Assembly: GCA_050084985.1 (NCBI GenBank)
Contig: JBITNC010000002.1
Span: 5,022,001-5,086,000, forward strand
Direction of reading: 5' to 3'
Source: Nageia nagi
Taxonomy: Eukaryota > Pinophyta
Length of the DNA stretch: 64,000 nt
Shown here: one piece after another, positions 11,941 to 26,376 of the stretch
Numbering within the stretch: the stretch's first letter is position 1
Layout of the letters: each line of letters starts with the position of its first letter
The notes under the pieces: generated by a model
What the model was told of the DNA's origin: nothing
Seen by the model: the letters and a program-made list of their open reading frames with translations, nothing else
The model's database searches: none
Position numbers and translations under genes: made by a program

Positions 11941-13560
11941 TACTTATAATAGAAAGTTAAGCACATGTTCCTTTTCATCATATTGATAATAATATATTGA
12001 TAGTGCTTATTTATATTTTAATTATTACTATGGATGGTTCGAATGGTTCTATAAAGTTGAGGAAGTGCTAAATAATGCTTAAAATTAGTATTAAATGTAA
12101 TTAGTACCTCCATCCTTTCCATAATAGAAACTACATCTCAAAAAACAATACAAAAAGGTTCCTAATGAAGATTTGTGTAAAGAAAGAACTTTACTTATTC
12201 TTCCTTGGTATTGCTTTTATTTATAAATATTAAAACAATTTTGAAAGGACCTTATACCTCTTACATTTGATTTCACATATTTGTAATGAGCTCAAATTTG
12301 GATCAGAAATGAGTTATAGGCAGAGAATGAGGAGCATATTCTTGATTTTAGGTAAACCTAAACACAAAAAAATAAAAATATATATAAATAACATAGATAT
12401 AGGACCACATTCCCCTTCAACTACGTTTGATTCTGGATGGGATCTCCAATCCAGGTTTTCTTTTGCAACCTCTTCAAACTTGTTTTTCCAAAATAGGTGA
12501 TGACTCTGATCCTATTTCTAAAGGTATAAGCCTCCTCCTTTATCACCCCCTTTTCAATTAGTTGCTCAATTATGAAGTAGTATTTTTGGGGTTGAGGTTT
12601 CAGAACATTATTTACCTTTTCTTGCTTCTTTGATCCTTTTTGCCATTTCTTTAGTGTGTTGGATCAACATATCCCTGCACTTCTTCTCTAGAGCTCTTTT
12701 CATTGTTTTTGATGGAGTGAAACCAAAGAGCCTTTCCATCTTTTCCATATGAATGGCTACCTCTTCATCATTAACATTCTATAGGGCTCTAACTTCTCGA
12801 GTCTTTAGGATCTTTAAGTCCATAGAGATCTCTTCCTTAATTCTATGTTAGATCACCTCCTGCTTGTAGCTTTGGGATATTCTTCGAGATCCTCTCCAAT
12901 GATCGCTTGTTTGTCTCTTCTGCTTGTTTCTCCTCAAAGGTTACCTTCCCATTCCATTAGGTTTGATGGAAACAGTCTACTTCTTATGAGATTACTTTAG
13001 GAACCTTTGAGGCATCTTAGCTAGAATTCTTATTCCTAAGGTCAAAGGGCTCTCCCTTTCATTTGGGTGGATCTTTTCTTATATTATCCCCAAACTAGAT
13101 TTCAAGGATTTCCTCTAACTCTTTTTGAAGTTGGACTACCACCCACTAGTCTTGTTGCTTAATATTGAGAGGGCCACTTGTCTTTCTTTATTCTGGTTGC
13201 TAATTTTTGAGGTGGATGCTTTTCTCCATCACTTCCTTCTATCATGGAATATCTTCTAACTCCTTAGCTAGAGGATTTGTAGAAAATTTAATTATTGCAA
13301 CCTCTAAGGTTTTAAAAACCTCTTGGTTCAATGGCATTGGATTATTAGGCTTAGCCAAATCCACTCCATTGTTGCTAGGCTTTTCTGTCATTTCCTTCGT
13401 ACATCTACAAATTGGGTGACTCACATATCTACACATAGAATATGCCCTTGGCTTGGATTCATATTTGATTTCCTATTCCCAACTCCCCAAATCAAACACT
13501 AGGGTAATGGATTTCAAGAGGTTTGCATCCAAGTTTACTTGTACACTAATACGAGCAAAG
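11941..13560. other. Degenerate sequence between LINE fragments
   Basis: Short frames on both strands (for example 13207-13419) show no domain. The position between two minus-strand LINE pieces suggests decayed LINE sequence, but no motif proves it. Confidence 0.4.
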
Positions 13561-14060
13561 ACCATCCTACACTTGTCTTTTGTGGCTTATCTACAACTAT
13601 AAGAGTTTCAACTATTCTAGCAATATCCATTAACACATCCTCATGCCAAAACTGAATAGGTAGTCTAGGTATTCTTATCCACATGGGAGCCATATTAAAT
13701 CGTTGGGTATTTGGATCAAAATCAGGCCCCTATTTTCTTAAGAAGAAACCTTTCTTTCCAAACAAAACCATGGCCCACTTGAGAGAATTTGTTGCATATC
13801 ATCTTTTAAGTCTAGACTTACCAAGAAAATCCCTCTTAGAAGAGTTGTGATATATAATGATGCCTTTGGTCTCCACTTGCCTACAATGCAACGCCTTAGG
13901 TTGTCTAAATCTAATCTAGGTCCAAACAAATTTTCGACCAAATCAAAAACGCCTTATTCCTGCTCAAAAATAGTGATGGCTGAAGGAATTATCAACTTAC
14001 CTTATTATGGGTCCAAGTCCACAATATGGTTTGATTTCCTCTTTCTAGAGTTCTCCTAGA
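13560..14060 (-). pseudogene. LINE ORF1-like (DUF4283-type) fragment
   Basis: From about 13941 the minus frame reads KWRPKASLYITTLLRGIFLV and then QQILSSGPWFCLERK. After one stop it continues FDPNTQRFNMAPMWIRIPRL and QFWHEDVLMDIARIV. The order GPWF...FDP....AP.WIR.P.LP..FW matches the DUF4283 region found in plant L1-type LINE ORF1 and related proteins. It is broken by stops. It lies upstream on the same strand of the RT fragment at 11638-11940, so both may come from one LINE. Confidence 0.65.
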
Positions 14061-16300
14061 CAATCTACAACCAAAATTTGAGGCTTTGTTGGATTCCTGC
14101 AGTGTAGACATCCTTTTCCTAACCTTTGGAAGGTCACATAGGGCCTACATTCCCAAAAGCACCTAACTCCACTTGAACCCCCAGATCAAAGGTTTGATTC
14201 ATAACTTCTACATTGCCTCCACCACCCTTCACCCCACCACCCTCCTTGCATTGTCTTTGCTCGCAATCATCCACTCTGCTCTTTAAAACCCTAACCATTA
14301 AGCTCCTGCCCATTGCTCGATTTGAAAAACCACCACTCCACTCTATTTGTTGTTAAGAGTTTCCTTGATATTATTTTAAGAGAATGATGTTTAATACTTT
14401 GTAGCTCATCAGAACTTTCTCCGCATGTTATATTGTCTTTCAACTCCTTGTAGGGACTATATAAATGATGTCTTTTAACATCCTTTAAATCTAATGGTTT
14501 GTAGAACCTATCAAATTTTGTCTTAGTCTCATGCCTAAATACAATAGTTTCAAGGGGGGTCTATTTCAACCCACCTATTTGAACTATAATGTTGGTTGAA
14601 GCCTTCAACCAAGGGCAACTTATTCTTGTGTTTTTCTAATCATTTATGCTATTTAACTCATCACCATCCTAAATTATGTGTATAACCAACATGCACATAA
14701 ATTATAACAAAAAAGTGAGATTCAACTATTCAAAATAATAGATTGATGCCTTATCCATTGGATTTGGGGTAATCCAAATACTCAATGGTTCAAAGTGACC
14801 CAAAGATGTGTTTAATGAGAAGAAATCACTTATTTTTCTTAGAAAATAAAATTAAAAAAAATGGATAACAAACATAATATTGAAGCAAGAGTCAGGAACA
14901 ATATTGTTTTCATTGTATTAATGAGATCCAAAAATTACAAAGATACCACCATAGAACAAGAGTCCTTGATAGGATACATCACCATATAATGAGAGGTTAT
15001 TCCATAATTTAGCTTCAATCAAGACTATAACTTGATAAAATTTGAGCACAACACCACCTTTTACTTACAACATTGCTAAAATAAGGATCGTGAGAGAGGG
15101 AAAAAGAGAAACAAAAAGAACACAAAACCCAAACAAGATGAACTAGCTTAGTACCTATATGAGACTGAAGCTTTTCCCTTTAGCCTAAGTCTTTCTCTCT
15201 ATACTTACTATGGAGGCTTTGTAACCAATCACCCTTTCACACATGTTTATTCTTGATTGAGTGGTCATTAGTAGATTCCTCTTCCACTATTCTCATGCAG
15301 TTCTCAACATGTTCAAAGTACTCGCACCACCTCTTTTCATCATTGCCAAATACATGTTGATGAGTGTCATAGATGGCTTCCTAGAGAACAAGTAGGTACA
15401 ATACGACACATTTATTTTATTATAAATAATCAATAGAATTTGCATCATACTATTTACATTGGCCTCAATTTCTTCTGTCATATTTGACCAAACAATGCGA
15501 CCACTCCGAAAACCCTTCAAAATGACTCACATTAGGGTTGACATGACCTTGCTCCACATTCCAGTTGGCCACCTTTCAGATTGCAACCGCCAAGCCATTA
15601 GGGTTTGTATCCTAGTTAATACCAATATAGGAAAGAATAATCCTAGGATTGAATCTTCAAAGAGGGTAAGAAGGATATCCTCTAAGATTTAAAGGGATAT
15701 CCTTAACCAATAGAAAGAGAGAAAAAGAGAGAACAAGAAGTCAAGTTACTAATGTAAGGGGTCAAAGTTCTGTTTACCACAATTTCTTATTCATGTCACT
15801 CCTTACCAAATAAAAATGAAATTTCATCCTCTCCATTGCAGAAATTTTATCTTAAAAACCATACAAAAAGGTTACTATTGAATATATTTGTAAAGAAAAC
15901 AAGACTTTTAGCTATCTTTCATTGATATTATTTAAGTAACAGAACAATGTTGATATTTCATAGTCCATCATAACCTTTTCCACAATTTCTTATTCATATC
16001 ACTTAGCAAATAAAAATGAGCTCAACTACGAGCATCCAATGAAAAGCTATGTTCCAATAAACATTAGATTGTCTGGAGCAATTGATAAAGAAAATGAAAT
16101 ACCTATGGTTTGAATCTAGCATTAAATTTTTTCTATCTGTCTGAGATATTAAATTTAGTGGAGACAAACAGATCCTCTTTGATTTTAATTTAAACTTAAA
16201 ATAAATCAAACTCATTGCTTGCAAAGATTTATTGATTTGAACTCCCCTACAAAGTTATAACAGATAATTTTTGAAGATCGCTTGCATTACAAAACATTTT
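14061..16300. other. Intergenic stretch with dispersed direct repeats, no gene
   Basis: No gene was recognised. Two diverged direct copies of an approximately 130-bp block occur at 12115-12245 and 15830-15955; both contain TACAAAAAGGTT, then TTTGTAAAGAAA or TGTGTAAAGAAA. A second block (CACAATTTCTTATTCATGTC at 15779 and CACAATTTCTTATTCATATC at 15979) repeats about 200 bp apart. At about 15380-15230 the minus strand has a 48-codon open stretch that I could not identify. Confidence 0.45.
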
Positions 16301-16586
16301 CTAAGAAATTCCAATATTTAACACACTTAAGTGATTTAGAAGATTAATTTGCCTGTGTTACAGCATATGACTTTTAGCTTTTTGATTTGAGAGATGAAAT
16401 TGCTTGTGTTTCAACTAACAAATGAGGAGGACAGGAGTGGTGAGCACACATAAATATTTACGTCAAAATGCACTAACCCGCAACAGAGAATTGCATATGA
16501 AGACCCTAAATACAATTAATGCCACTGTTTTGTAATATCTCAAATGCCAATTTTTGGCTAACCTCAAGGAGGATATGTGACTGATG

Positions 16587-19500
16587 CTATGAGCCTCCAT
16601 TCACATAGTTGGGTATCACTGAAACTTGATATTCAGCATTATCAGCAATCAAGGAATGTGAACCCAAAGCTAGCACTCTCTGTCCATTCTCTTCGATGGT
16701 GCTGAAATGATCACATGGCCTGACAAGGAACCTGACTTTTACTTTATGGTTTGCTGGTATATGAACACTTCTGAATCCAATGAGCTGCCTCTTTGGAGCT
16801 CCTTTATGTGTTGCAGGAGATTTTGAATACAAGAGCACAGAATGCCTTCCATTCATAGTACCATGGTTTCGAACAATAATGTGAGAAGTGAATTTTAGTT
16901 TTCCACAATGGGTATCCTTTACACTGATATGTTGAATGCTTTCATTGCTTTGAACTTGAGCTTGCTCAGCTAGTGTGACATTCAGATAAATTTCCTTAGT
17001 TGTTGATGAAGAGAATTTATGTGAATATCTTGAGTAACTCAACCCCTCACCAAATTTGAACACTGGTTTCCCCGTATAGAACCTGTATGTTCGACCTGGA
17101 TAGCCTGTTTGATGATTAGGTCGCATGTTCATGTCTGTCATGGGTATCTTCACAAAATCTTGGGGGTACCATGTCATTGGCAACCTTCCACCTGCAATTG
17201 TAAGTGAAGTTTCATTTGCTTATTCAAAAGCAGCAAATCCCTAGCTTCATATTGAACTTGTAAACCAAGTCATGCAATTTTTAATTAAAAGCAATTAGAA
17301 GAAGCATATCGGAAGAATAAAAGCAATAAAAAATCTCGTGGAAAGTGAATCACAGAGAATATCTAGTACCAGCAGTATGTCAATGTGATCCGTATAAACT
17401 TTGATTGATATTCTGAAAATATTTGAAAGAAAGACAAGCTTCTATTTGTGAAGTTAAACTCTAGTTAACAAAATCAAATTTATCAAGAAATTAAGATATA
17501 TGCCTGTTACTCGAAATACATGATCAATTTGAATATAGCCTTCAGATAAACTACTCCATACCTTCTCTATTGATTATATCCCATAAAAACATAAACCTTA
17601 TCTTGCTCTCAGCAATCATTCAGCTCATACAAATTCTCTAGGTAACATGGAGTTCTCTTCTTAGAACCCATCATATTTTAAAAGGTGCATATTAAATTTG
17701 AAGAATGCACTCAAATGTTAGGTGTAAAGGGCAACAAATCGGAGAGAGGCACAGACAAATCTTCAAATAGGGATGCAATCACTGTGTAGAATTTAAAAAT
17801 CAGGGTAAGGTTATATCATCAAGCACTGGGTGGGAAAAGGATCAAAATAAATTGACACTTTGACTAAACATGCAACAAGGGTGAAGTTGAGGATGATGAG
17901 ATGAATGTAATAGATGGTTTCAGACCTTCAATAACATAAAACTGAAATATTCAATTAGTAATTTTGAGGTATTAAGCATTATGAGATAAAGTTCCACAGG
18001 GGCATTAAGGCTATATTTGAACAATAGAAAGTCATTCATGAATCTCGATAATATGGATAAAAAAGAATCTTATCAGCATTCTATAGCTGTCTGTCAGCTA
18101 CATCATTTAGAGTGGACACAATTTATATAGGCTCAAAAAACCAAAAACTTTACATCCATATTTGTTTTCTTCATCCCATGAGCCTCTGCTGATAGCTGCA
18201 CGCTTCAAAATAATAGTCAAATTCTATAGTCTTCTAAAAGCAAGGAAACAGTCAACTTGCCTAGCCTCACTCCCATGCAACTCCACTTGCAGAAACAACA
18301 GCTTGACAATTTTAAGTACTTCATTGCTTTTAATCATTGTTCAACTTCATGAAAAGTTCAAAGCTTTTATATTTTATAGTTGCTGACGCTTCTGTTAGAC
18401 CTGAATATCGAAGGAAAAACTGCTTCAATTGTTTCTTATAATACTTTACAGTTACTCTTGCCTTTCAAGTCAGAGAATAAATCTACATCCACCCCAACAT
18501 TTTTTAAGAGAAGAATAGAAGTAAATCACAGGGGGAAACACTGCCCGAGTTGTAGGGAATTAAGAGGACCAGAATATACCTGGATTGTAGTCACCAAAAA
18601 TAATCTCTGCAAGGGCCTGGCCGCCAGCCTCACCAGGGTACCCTGACCAAACGATACTGGAAATACTAGGTTCATTTACTGCAAAAGATATATCCACTGG
18701 ACCACCACACAAGATGACAAGCACTACAGGCTTTTTTGTAGCATGAAAGACTTCAGAAACTAACTTCTGCTGTTCACCAGGTAGGATCAAATTCACTCTA
18801 TCTTGTTCTTCCCTTTCTTGAGTTAGGTCTAAACCAACAACTAAAACCACTTGGTCAGCTTCTCTAGAAATTCTTCTGGCTTCACTGAACATAGTGTCAG
18901 ATGAGCAAGCCACGTTCTCACATCCTGGTGCATACAGTGTATTCTTGATGTATTTCTGCAGGCCTTGAAGTGGTGTTATGGTCTTACAAGGAATTCCTGT
19001 ACAATTATGAGAAGGGAAAATCCTAAATTATAATGAAATACCCTTTATAGAGAACAAATATCTAAGCACCACAGTCTGATGATGAAGTTAGTCATAACAA
19101 AATAGAAACTAGAGCATCATGAGGAATGTCTACATCTAAATTTGTAAGATAAATTCACCAATACTTGAAGATGACTAATACTTGTAAAAGGAACCAAACG
19201 ATAATCCATCCTCCTTTCATATTAGATAAATGAAAAAACTTAGGAAACACTTGTCTAAATAATCAAAATGAAAGCCAACCATGGTAATTTCCAAGAAGTA
19301 TAGTTGCATTGTTGGCATTGGGTCCAATGACAGCTAAAGACTTGATATCTGTTTTTGAGAGAGGCAAATGTTTTCTGCTATTCTTGAGCAGCACAATGCC
19401 CTGCCTTGCAGCTTCAAGTGCCAGTTCTTGATGCTCAGATGAACACACTTCAGCTGTTGTGAGTTTACCATAGAGTTGTTGGCTAAGGTCGCCAGAAAAA

Positions 19501-22500
19501 AGCCCCAGACGCATACGCACAGAGAATAAATTGTAAAGGGCTCTGTTGACATCTGATTCATTCAATTTTCCTTTTTGGATTGCTGATATGGTGTATTTTT
19601 GCAAATAGCTTCCACAGTTTACATCCATTCCTGACGAAGAACAACATAAATACTATGTTCAGATCAGCAGTCAATCCATCATGTCAATATAATTTCAATC
19701 TTACCTGAATTTTGAAATCCTTTTTCAACAATAGTTCATCTTAGCCAATGTGTAATATAACACTTTTGAAATCTTAATAACAACAACAGTGTTTATTGAT
19801 TATTCTATCAAGCAAACATCACAAGAATCCAAAACACATTTAGTAACACACAAAATGTAGACTCGGAACAATATTAAATGCTACAATCACCTTCTCCCAT
19901 GGACTGGGATCAAACACAGCAATGTTAGATCTTAGAATTGAAAGCTCCTGCTCTTTAAGTCAGATTAACTCTGTCAAAGCTAAGAATAGAGACACAAAAT
20001 TTTGTGTATCTTTGTATCCTGACAATAACTCATATGAGTCATACCATTACTCTTTTCTTGTAATCTGATTCAAACAAACCTTACTCTTTTATACAAAATC
20101 TATGATTATCACGAGAAGGAAACATCTATAACACAAGATCACTCGATTAAAATTACACAAGTTGATCCTTCCATCATCATGTGACCAAATACATTTTCCT
20201 AAAACTCTGCAAGCATTTAACTTAATGCCAGGCAAAACTGTAGCCAAGAATATGGCTATATAGGATTAAAAAATGTGTTTACAGAGTATAAATTGGGAAA
20301 TGCATGTTTACTGATCTTTACTTTGAAAATACTTGTTTACCTGCTTTCAGAACATCTGCTACTGCATCTTCAGCAGTTGGTGCATACTGATGAGCAGTTT
20401 GTATGATTGAAACAGCATCACAGTCTGAGGTTATGTATCTTAAAAAACAAAGGCAAGTATGATAAGTTCAAGAAAAATTTATACATTCATCTGCGTGAAT
20501 AATGTATTAATGTCAAAGCAGATAATCACCCTTGAAATCTCCAGTTATGTCTTGCAGTTTCTGTAAGAAGATTGTAATCTGCACATGGAGGAACTCCATT
20601 AACTCTGTTATAGGAGCACATTATACCACTAGCTCGCCCTTGTTCCACACAACTCTTGAATGGTGGTTGGTATGTATCAAATAAGTCCTGTTTACTCACC
20701 TGATCATAAATAATCCAATTAAATTAAATGAAACTTAATCAAGGCCATGTAGACTCACTTCCAAAAATTATATGAAATCATTACTGTAACTGCCTCTTTC
20801 TTAGTAGGTGCCTACATAATGTAAGCTACAGTACAAACTGCAAAAGCCTAAAAAGACCAAACAATTCTTACAAGTGCATTGAAAGAGTAACGAGTGTGCC
20901 CCTCCCAGTTATCCATATCATAAGCTGTGAAGTGTTTGCAGCATGCAGAAGCTCTTAAATGGTGCTGGTTTTTAGGTGGCCCCCTCATCCTAGCAGAAAG
21001 CACATCACCTTGCAACCCTCGAACGTAGGCAACAGCATACTTGCCAGCCACCAAAGGATCCTCTCCCGGGGTTTCTTGACCTCGTCCCCATCGAGGATCC
21101 CTAAAAATGTTGATGTTAGGAGCCCAGAATGTAAGTCCTGATGCCTGCCCCGCATTGTACATTGCCCTGGCTTCAATGCCAGTAGCCTACAAACACAATA
21201 TTCTTTATCAATTCAGAGCTCAAAGATTGGGAAGCATTAATCTATTAGGATTTTACCATTTCAACAGATAGATCCTATTTGGGTTTTACCTTTTGCTTAC
21301 AATCTTGTCTTACCAACTGTGGTGTTTGTGCCAATATTCCTGGTCAAAGTTTAACAAAAATGAACGAATATTGATTTTTACTGATTGTCAGCAGGATGTC
21401 TGATCCAAATGTTGATATTGAAAACATGACTTCAAACAATCCCAACATGAAAACATAAGAAACTTTATCTTCCTAGAAACTAACTGGTATATTCTTCATA
21501 TCTCATAAAAAAGATATGGACGGTGTTTGAACCCTTCCTCTTCCTGGCTTAAATGTTCAAGGCAAAAGACTGTCTTACAAGCTTGGTGCTTTTTAGGTGG
21601 GGTCACTTAATAACGGGTGGGTATGGTTCTCAAAGAAGATTTATCAGCTTATAATGAACAAGAAATGGAAGTTAAGATATCTAATATCACGAGTACAATG
21701 GTCAAATTAATGTAAATATTCATGGGAGAAGGTGATTGTAGGATATGTTTACTGATTCTAGAATTTGTAAGTGGGTTTTTACATTTGTATGTTAACAAAA
21801 GACAATTTCCAAATCATACATCAAGTTGCGTCATTGGGCTGTGGAAAAACTGCAAATATCAAGAGATATTAAGTGTCCAAAGACAATAAGAGAATGTGCA
21901 TCCACCGATTGTTTGAACCGGAGAAAAAGAAAGAGTAGATGAGATCCAATGGAAAATGAGACACAAAGATACTGTAGGAGAAGTTCACAGAAAAACCTGA
22001 GCTTTACAGAGTAGATGAGATAACAGTATCTCTTAACATTAGGATACACAATAGTGCATAGCTTCTCTAATGAAAAACCTGAGCCTTACAGTAAAGATGA
22101 CAAAGCTTCCACCAATAACTATCATCAATGATGATGGCAAAGCTTGATTTTGGTGTATAGTGAAGCTAGCAAATTACACACATCACCACAAGTTGAATGT
22201 AAGTCCAAATAAGATGATCTTTAGGAATTTCCGTTGGGTCCTTTTTTCCCCTTGAACCATTGTACCAGTACACAAAATATTTTGCCCCTCCCAAAGGAAC
22301 AAAAAATAGCTCTTAATATATTTTATATGGGGAATATAGGGCTACAGGTTTTGAATGGAGCAACATATGAGAATCCATCAACTCCCTTTAGAATGAAGCA
22401 CTCTTTTTAAAGACGAGCATCATGGCTCACCTTATAACATGTCCACAACCCATATCCATTCATACAACAAAATGATCAAATGTAAGGTAAACTATTTAGG

Positions 22501-23465
22501 TCACAGACTAGCTAGCACATCTATAGCCTTATGACAACTCTCTTCCTACACTGTAAAATTTACATTGACAGAAAAAGAAAGGGCTTTAGGTAAACGATCA
22601 TTCTTTAGGTCACAGCTCCGATATACTGTATGTTCATAAGTTTCTATCCACGAGCTTAACTTGTAGTAAATCAAGCCTCTAGCGCTCCATCTAAGGCCAT
22701 GGTACAATCAATATCTTAAGTTCATTTCTACAAGACTATAAAACATTGAAATGTATGTCCATGAGTTTCCACCCATTCAAATCAAGGCTTGGCCAATCTA
22801 TCTAAGCTCCAGCAGCTACAATCAATACCAAAAGATTATTTTTCTAAGAGGTGAGAAGATTGAAATGTATATCCATGAGTTTCCATCTAAGCCTAAGGTA
22901 CAGTAAAGAAAAAAAACATGGAAATGCATGATCATGGGTTCCCAGTCTCTGCCAATCCATATAAGTCCCAGGCCTAGTCACTATGATAAGTTTATTTCTA
23001 CTAAACATTGAAATGGTAAAGATGGTATTTGAATTCCTCAACATAAACGTGATAGATATAGAGATACAGGTGAAATCTAACCTGGGCAATGTGATACCAG
23101 AGCGTGACATTGAATGATGCTGCACTCAGAATAACCTGAGGGAAACTGGTAGCCGAACGAACAGTACCATCAAAGCGAATCCCATGACCAGACTGCGCCA
23201 CCCCATGCAGAGCCTCCGACCACCACTCATACTTGGGAACCCCCAACCTCTGTATTCCATCCGCAGTCGTCACCAGCTGCCCCACCTTCTCCTCCAAACT
23301 CAACCTCCTTATCAAATCCTCCACACGCTCTCTCATCGGTTTGGAACCATCACAGAAAAGATAGTCTCCGTTTCTCTTCCCGCAGGCATAAGGTGGATAA
23401 TCTGCCACCACCCTTAACATACCCACAACAAGATTCACCACCATAAACACCAATGGCAGACCCAT
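16587..23465 (-). CDS. BXL: Beta-D-xylosidase / alpha-L-arabinofuranosidase (GH3), complete, 7 exons
   Basis: Exons are 23465-23082, 21186-20872, 20699-20530, 20438-20341, 19630-19280, 18996-18580 and 17191-16587. All introns are GT-AG and phases match, giving 2340 nt or 779 residues, the usual length for plant BXL enzymes. Residues 1-22 form a hydrophobic secretion signal, followed by YPPYACG. The GH3 N-terminal domain holds [39 protein letters not shown] and [15 protein letters not shown] carries the predicted nucleophile Asp295. The GH3 C-terminal domain has [16 protein letters not shown] (predicted acid/base Glu in ExE) and [15 protein letters not shown] fibronectin-III-like domain ends the protein. 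Family members act in the cell wall, releasing xylose or arabinose from xylan and arabinan. I cannot decide the BXL subgroup or substrate from sequence alone. No disabling change was seen. Confidence 0.95.
22600..23030 (-). repeat. Degenerate tandem repeat in xylosidase intron 1
   Basis: Within intron 1 (21187-23081) the motif TTGAAATGTATGTCCATGAGTTTCC recurs in diverged form near 22630, 22748, 22860 and 22915. The spacing is irregular, about 115-125 bp for the longer units and 55-60 bp for a shorter one. Related words such as CAATCAATA and CCATCTAAG lie between. It does not affect the exons. Confidence 0.6.
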
Positions 23466-25450
23466 CCTGCAAAACTGGGAGCGTGACTGTGTGACACTGC
23501 ATTCTATAAGAAGATCTATTGTAGTTAGTTAAGTAGTGGATGACTAACCTTGAACGTAATTAAAATCTTCTTCCATTCTGTTTTGCAGCTGTATGTCAGA
23601 CAGCTAGAAAAGTTGTCGGGTTGTGGAATATAGCACGGTGCAATGAATGACTGTCACAGAAAGCCTCGGAATCTGGTGTTGAAAGCTGCCATCGCTAAAG
23701 TTTGGCGTCTTGTTCTGGGTGGATAATGTCATGGAAGTTGAATGTGATGGAGGTGATGTTTTTGGTTTATCTTAAAAAAATTAAAAATTAATCATGCAGA
23801 CCTTGCATGTCACCTGTGATTCTCTCCCATAAAATGGATCATGTGATTAATTATTACGAAGAGAATGTGGATTGTTATTTTGTAATATGTGATGTGTTGA
23901 ATTGGTGAAGCGGGTAATTTTTATTGTGGAGTTTTGGATTTGAGTTTGAATTATAGTATTTTTTTGTATTTTAAAAAAAAAGATTTTTTAATAAAAAAAT
24001 ATAATATGCAAATATTATAGATGGTTTAAAAGATAATTTCAAAGTTTTATATTATTGATGTATTTTTTGTCTTTAGTTTTGATATTTTTTATTTACTTTT
24101 TTGTTCTAGAATATAATGAAATAAGATTTAATACTTTCATTTAGCATGATTTGAATGTTTAAAATAGATGTGTCAATGTTAATGCAAGTCTACACAACTA
24201 AATGAGATGTTTAAAGTTTTGGGTTTTGGGTTTTTTCTTTTTGGATCATCTCTTGCTACTATTTGGTAGCATGTTCTTGAGAGAGTTATTTCTAAGTTAA
24301 ATTACTCATCCATAAGTCATTATTTTTAGTTGATAAATTTCATATTTGTTCTACTAAAGTTCTTTTAGCAACTTATGTTTATTAGTGCTTTTGTTCAATC
24401 TCTTTTGTTGCATATCATAAGAAGCTAAAATATTTATTGATGGATTTTTCTTTAAGCTTCTCCCTACGAGTCTAGCTTTCATACAGTTGTTTAGGATACT
24501 TGTTGTCTTTCAACTAAATTCGGAGGTATGTGTTTGATGAATATTTGCAAACAAAGTCTAGTATCGTGTGTTAAATGGATAGTCAAAGCTTTGGAAGGGG
24601 AGGAGGTATTGGAAGTTCTTTTGTGTCATTACATTTTCTTGAAGATATTAAGCAAAAATTTGGCTTATAAAATAAGATAAAATTGCTTATTATTATTTAT
24701 ATGATGTTATGTTATACCATATGAATTAGAGTTGAAGTTTTCTTTCATTTTATGGTGGCCATGGTGGAAAGATTAACAATAGTATATAAAAATATATTTT
24801 TAATGGTACAAGGTTAATATTATAAATAGGTGGTTGCCACCATATTTTTTTATAGTATATAAGTTAAATGAAGAGTGGGATTTGATGTCTTCAATTGGAA
24901 ATTAGATAAAACAATTATCGAATATTTAGAAGTTATAATTTGAGATGAAGGTACTCACTTCGCTTGGTGCATCATGCATTAAGGCTTATCCCTTAGAATA
25001 AGATTGTAGTATCTGAGAATTTCAAGTCCTTGTAATGTCTTTTTGTAAATAGGAGGAAATAGTTTTTCATTTATTTAAGTATTATGTTAAGACTCAAAAT
25101 GCTTATGAGGCGATGATTTCTTTACCCCATTTTGTCTTAAAAATAATTTGCAATAAATTTTTCATAGATATCATATTAAAATACTAAAATTACCTTAATA
25201 ATGGCCATTGATCATAAAAATAAAGCCTCAAATGCATACTTTCCATAATGTGTTTATGTAAATTTACTCTAATGATTATTATCTATATCTTCAAAAACTT
25301 AACTTCAAAGATAAAGCTTAAGTATTGGTTTGAAAATTAACAACCTTAACTTCTCAAAAAGATTCCATATAGTTTTAATCCTTTAAAAAAAACTAGCCTA
25401 TATTAACTTATTTTAATTTTTTTAAGAAAAAATACCTATTTTTCTTTGAA
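23466..25450. other. Xylosidase 5' flank and AT-rich intergenic DNA
   Basis: No gene is seen. The xylosidase promoter should lie here on the minus strand. A TTATAGA word sits at about 23502-23508, but only about 40 bp from the ATG, so it may be leader rather than TATA box. The rest to 25450 is AT-rich without recognisable coding or repeat boundaries. Confidence 0.5.
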
Positions 25451-25499
25451 AATATGTGGCCATCTTAATGATAAGATCAGAGAATGTGGAATATGAAGG

Positions 25500-26376
25500 T
25501 GACAATAATAAAAATGTTTGTGGTGAAGGAATTGAAGGATTAATTAACCAAGATCATTTGTGCATACTCCAACAAATTAACACTCAATATAACATCTTTT
25601 CTCTCAAGGTAACAATGAATAATCACACAAAGAGATAATAACACCAATGTATAGTGGTAAAACCTCTTATCTTTCTCCAAAAGGAAACATCCACTTTAAA
25701 CACACATTTTATTGCTCTTATAAAAACTTACAAAGTATTTGGCTTAAGGCCACAATGCTTAACTCTCCTACAAGAAACTAGCTTTATTCTAGCTCTTCAT
25801 AAAATAATAACATAACAATGGTCCCTAGAATGTGTGTCGTAACTCAAGGTCAAGCCTTCTTTCTATAAGAGAAAATCCCACTTTGGCTAACCCTTTTACC
25901 CAAGGGGAATACCATAAACTAAAGGATATGTGTATCCTCAAGTAGGGTGAGTAATGGAGTTGGAAGGCTTTACACCTCATGTACATCTATTAGTTACATG
26001 TGCACATACTTATATCATGAGTGTGTGGACCTATATGTACATGTGGAAAAACCCTTAATATAAAAGTAAGTGGGGTTTCATATTTTATTACATGAATAAT
26101 TCACTTATTAACATAAGTATATTATTATATGTTATTACAATTATTCCATATAAATAATACAAGTTTCATTATAATTTCCCCCTTGAATATACAAATGGGG
26201 ATGAGAATGAAGGAGGATTAATAGAGATCTACTAGCTTTAACATTAACTTTTAGATATATATTGACCATCTTCTTATAGATTTGTATCTACCTAAAAGAA
26301 CATGTAAAACTTAACCAGAAGATTTGCAACAATAAGCATAAGATATCATAACAAATAACGTAAGTTGCATTTAAGC
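25500..26376 (-). repeat. Candidate LTR end of an older Copia remnant
   Basis: The plus-strand word TTTCCCCCTT at about 26178-26187 is a polypurine tract (AAGGGGGAAA) on the minus strand. Downstream of it on that strand, sequence starting TGAAACTTGTATTATTT could be an LTR. It would be the 3' LTR of the older minus-strand element whose RNase H piece lies at 33180-33360. The far LTR boundary is not resolved. Confidence 0.35.

Noticed and set aside
15230-15400. 48-codon minus-strand stretch possibly from a host gene
   Set aside because: No family recognised, no exon boundaries, and stops on both sides.
20959-21141. Plus-strand open frame opposite xylosidase exon 2
   Set aside because: Shadow of the strongly conserved minus-strand exon.
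23184-23417. Plus-strand frame opposite xylosidase exon 1
   Set aside because: Shadow of the exon; the minus-strand protein is clear.
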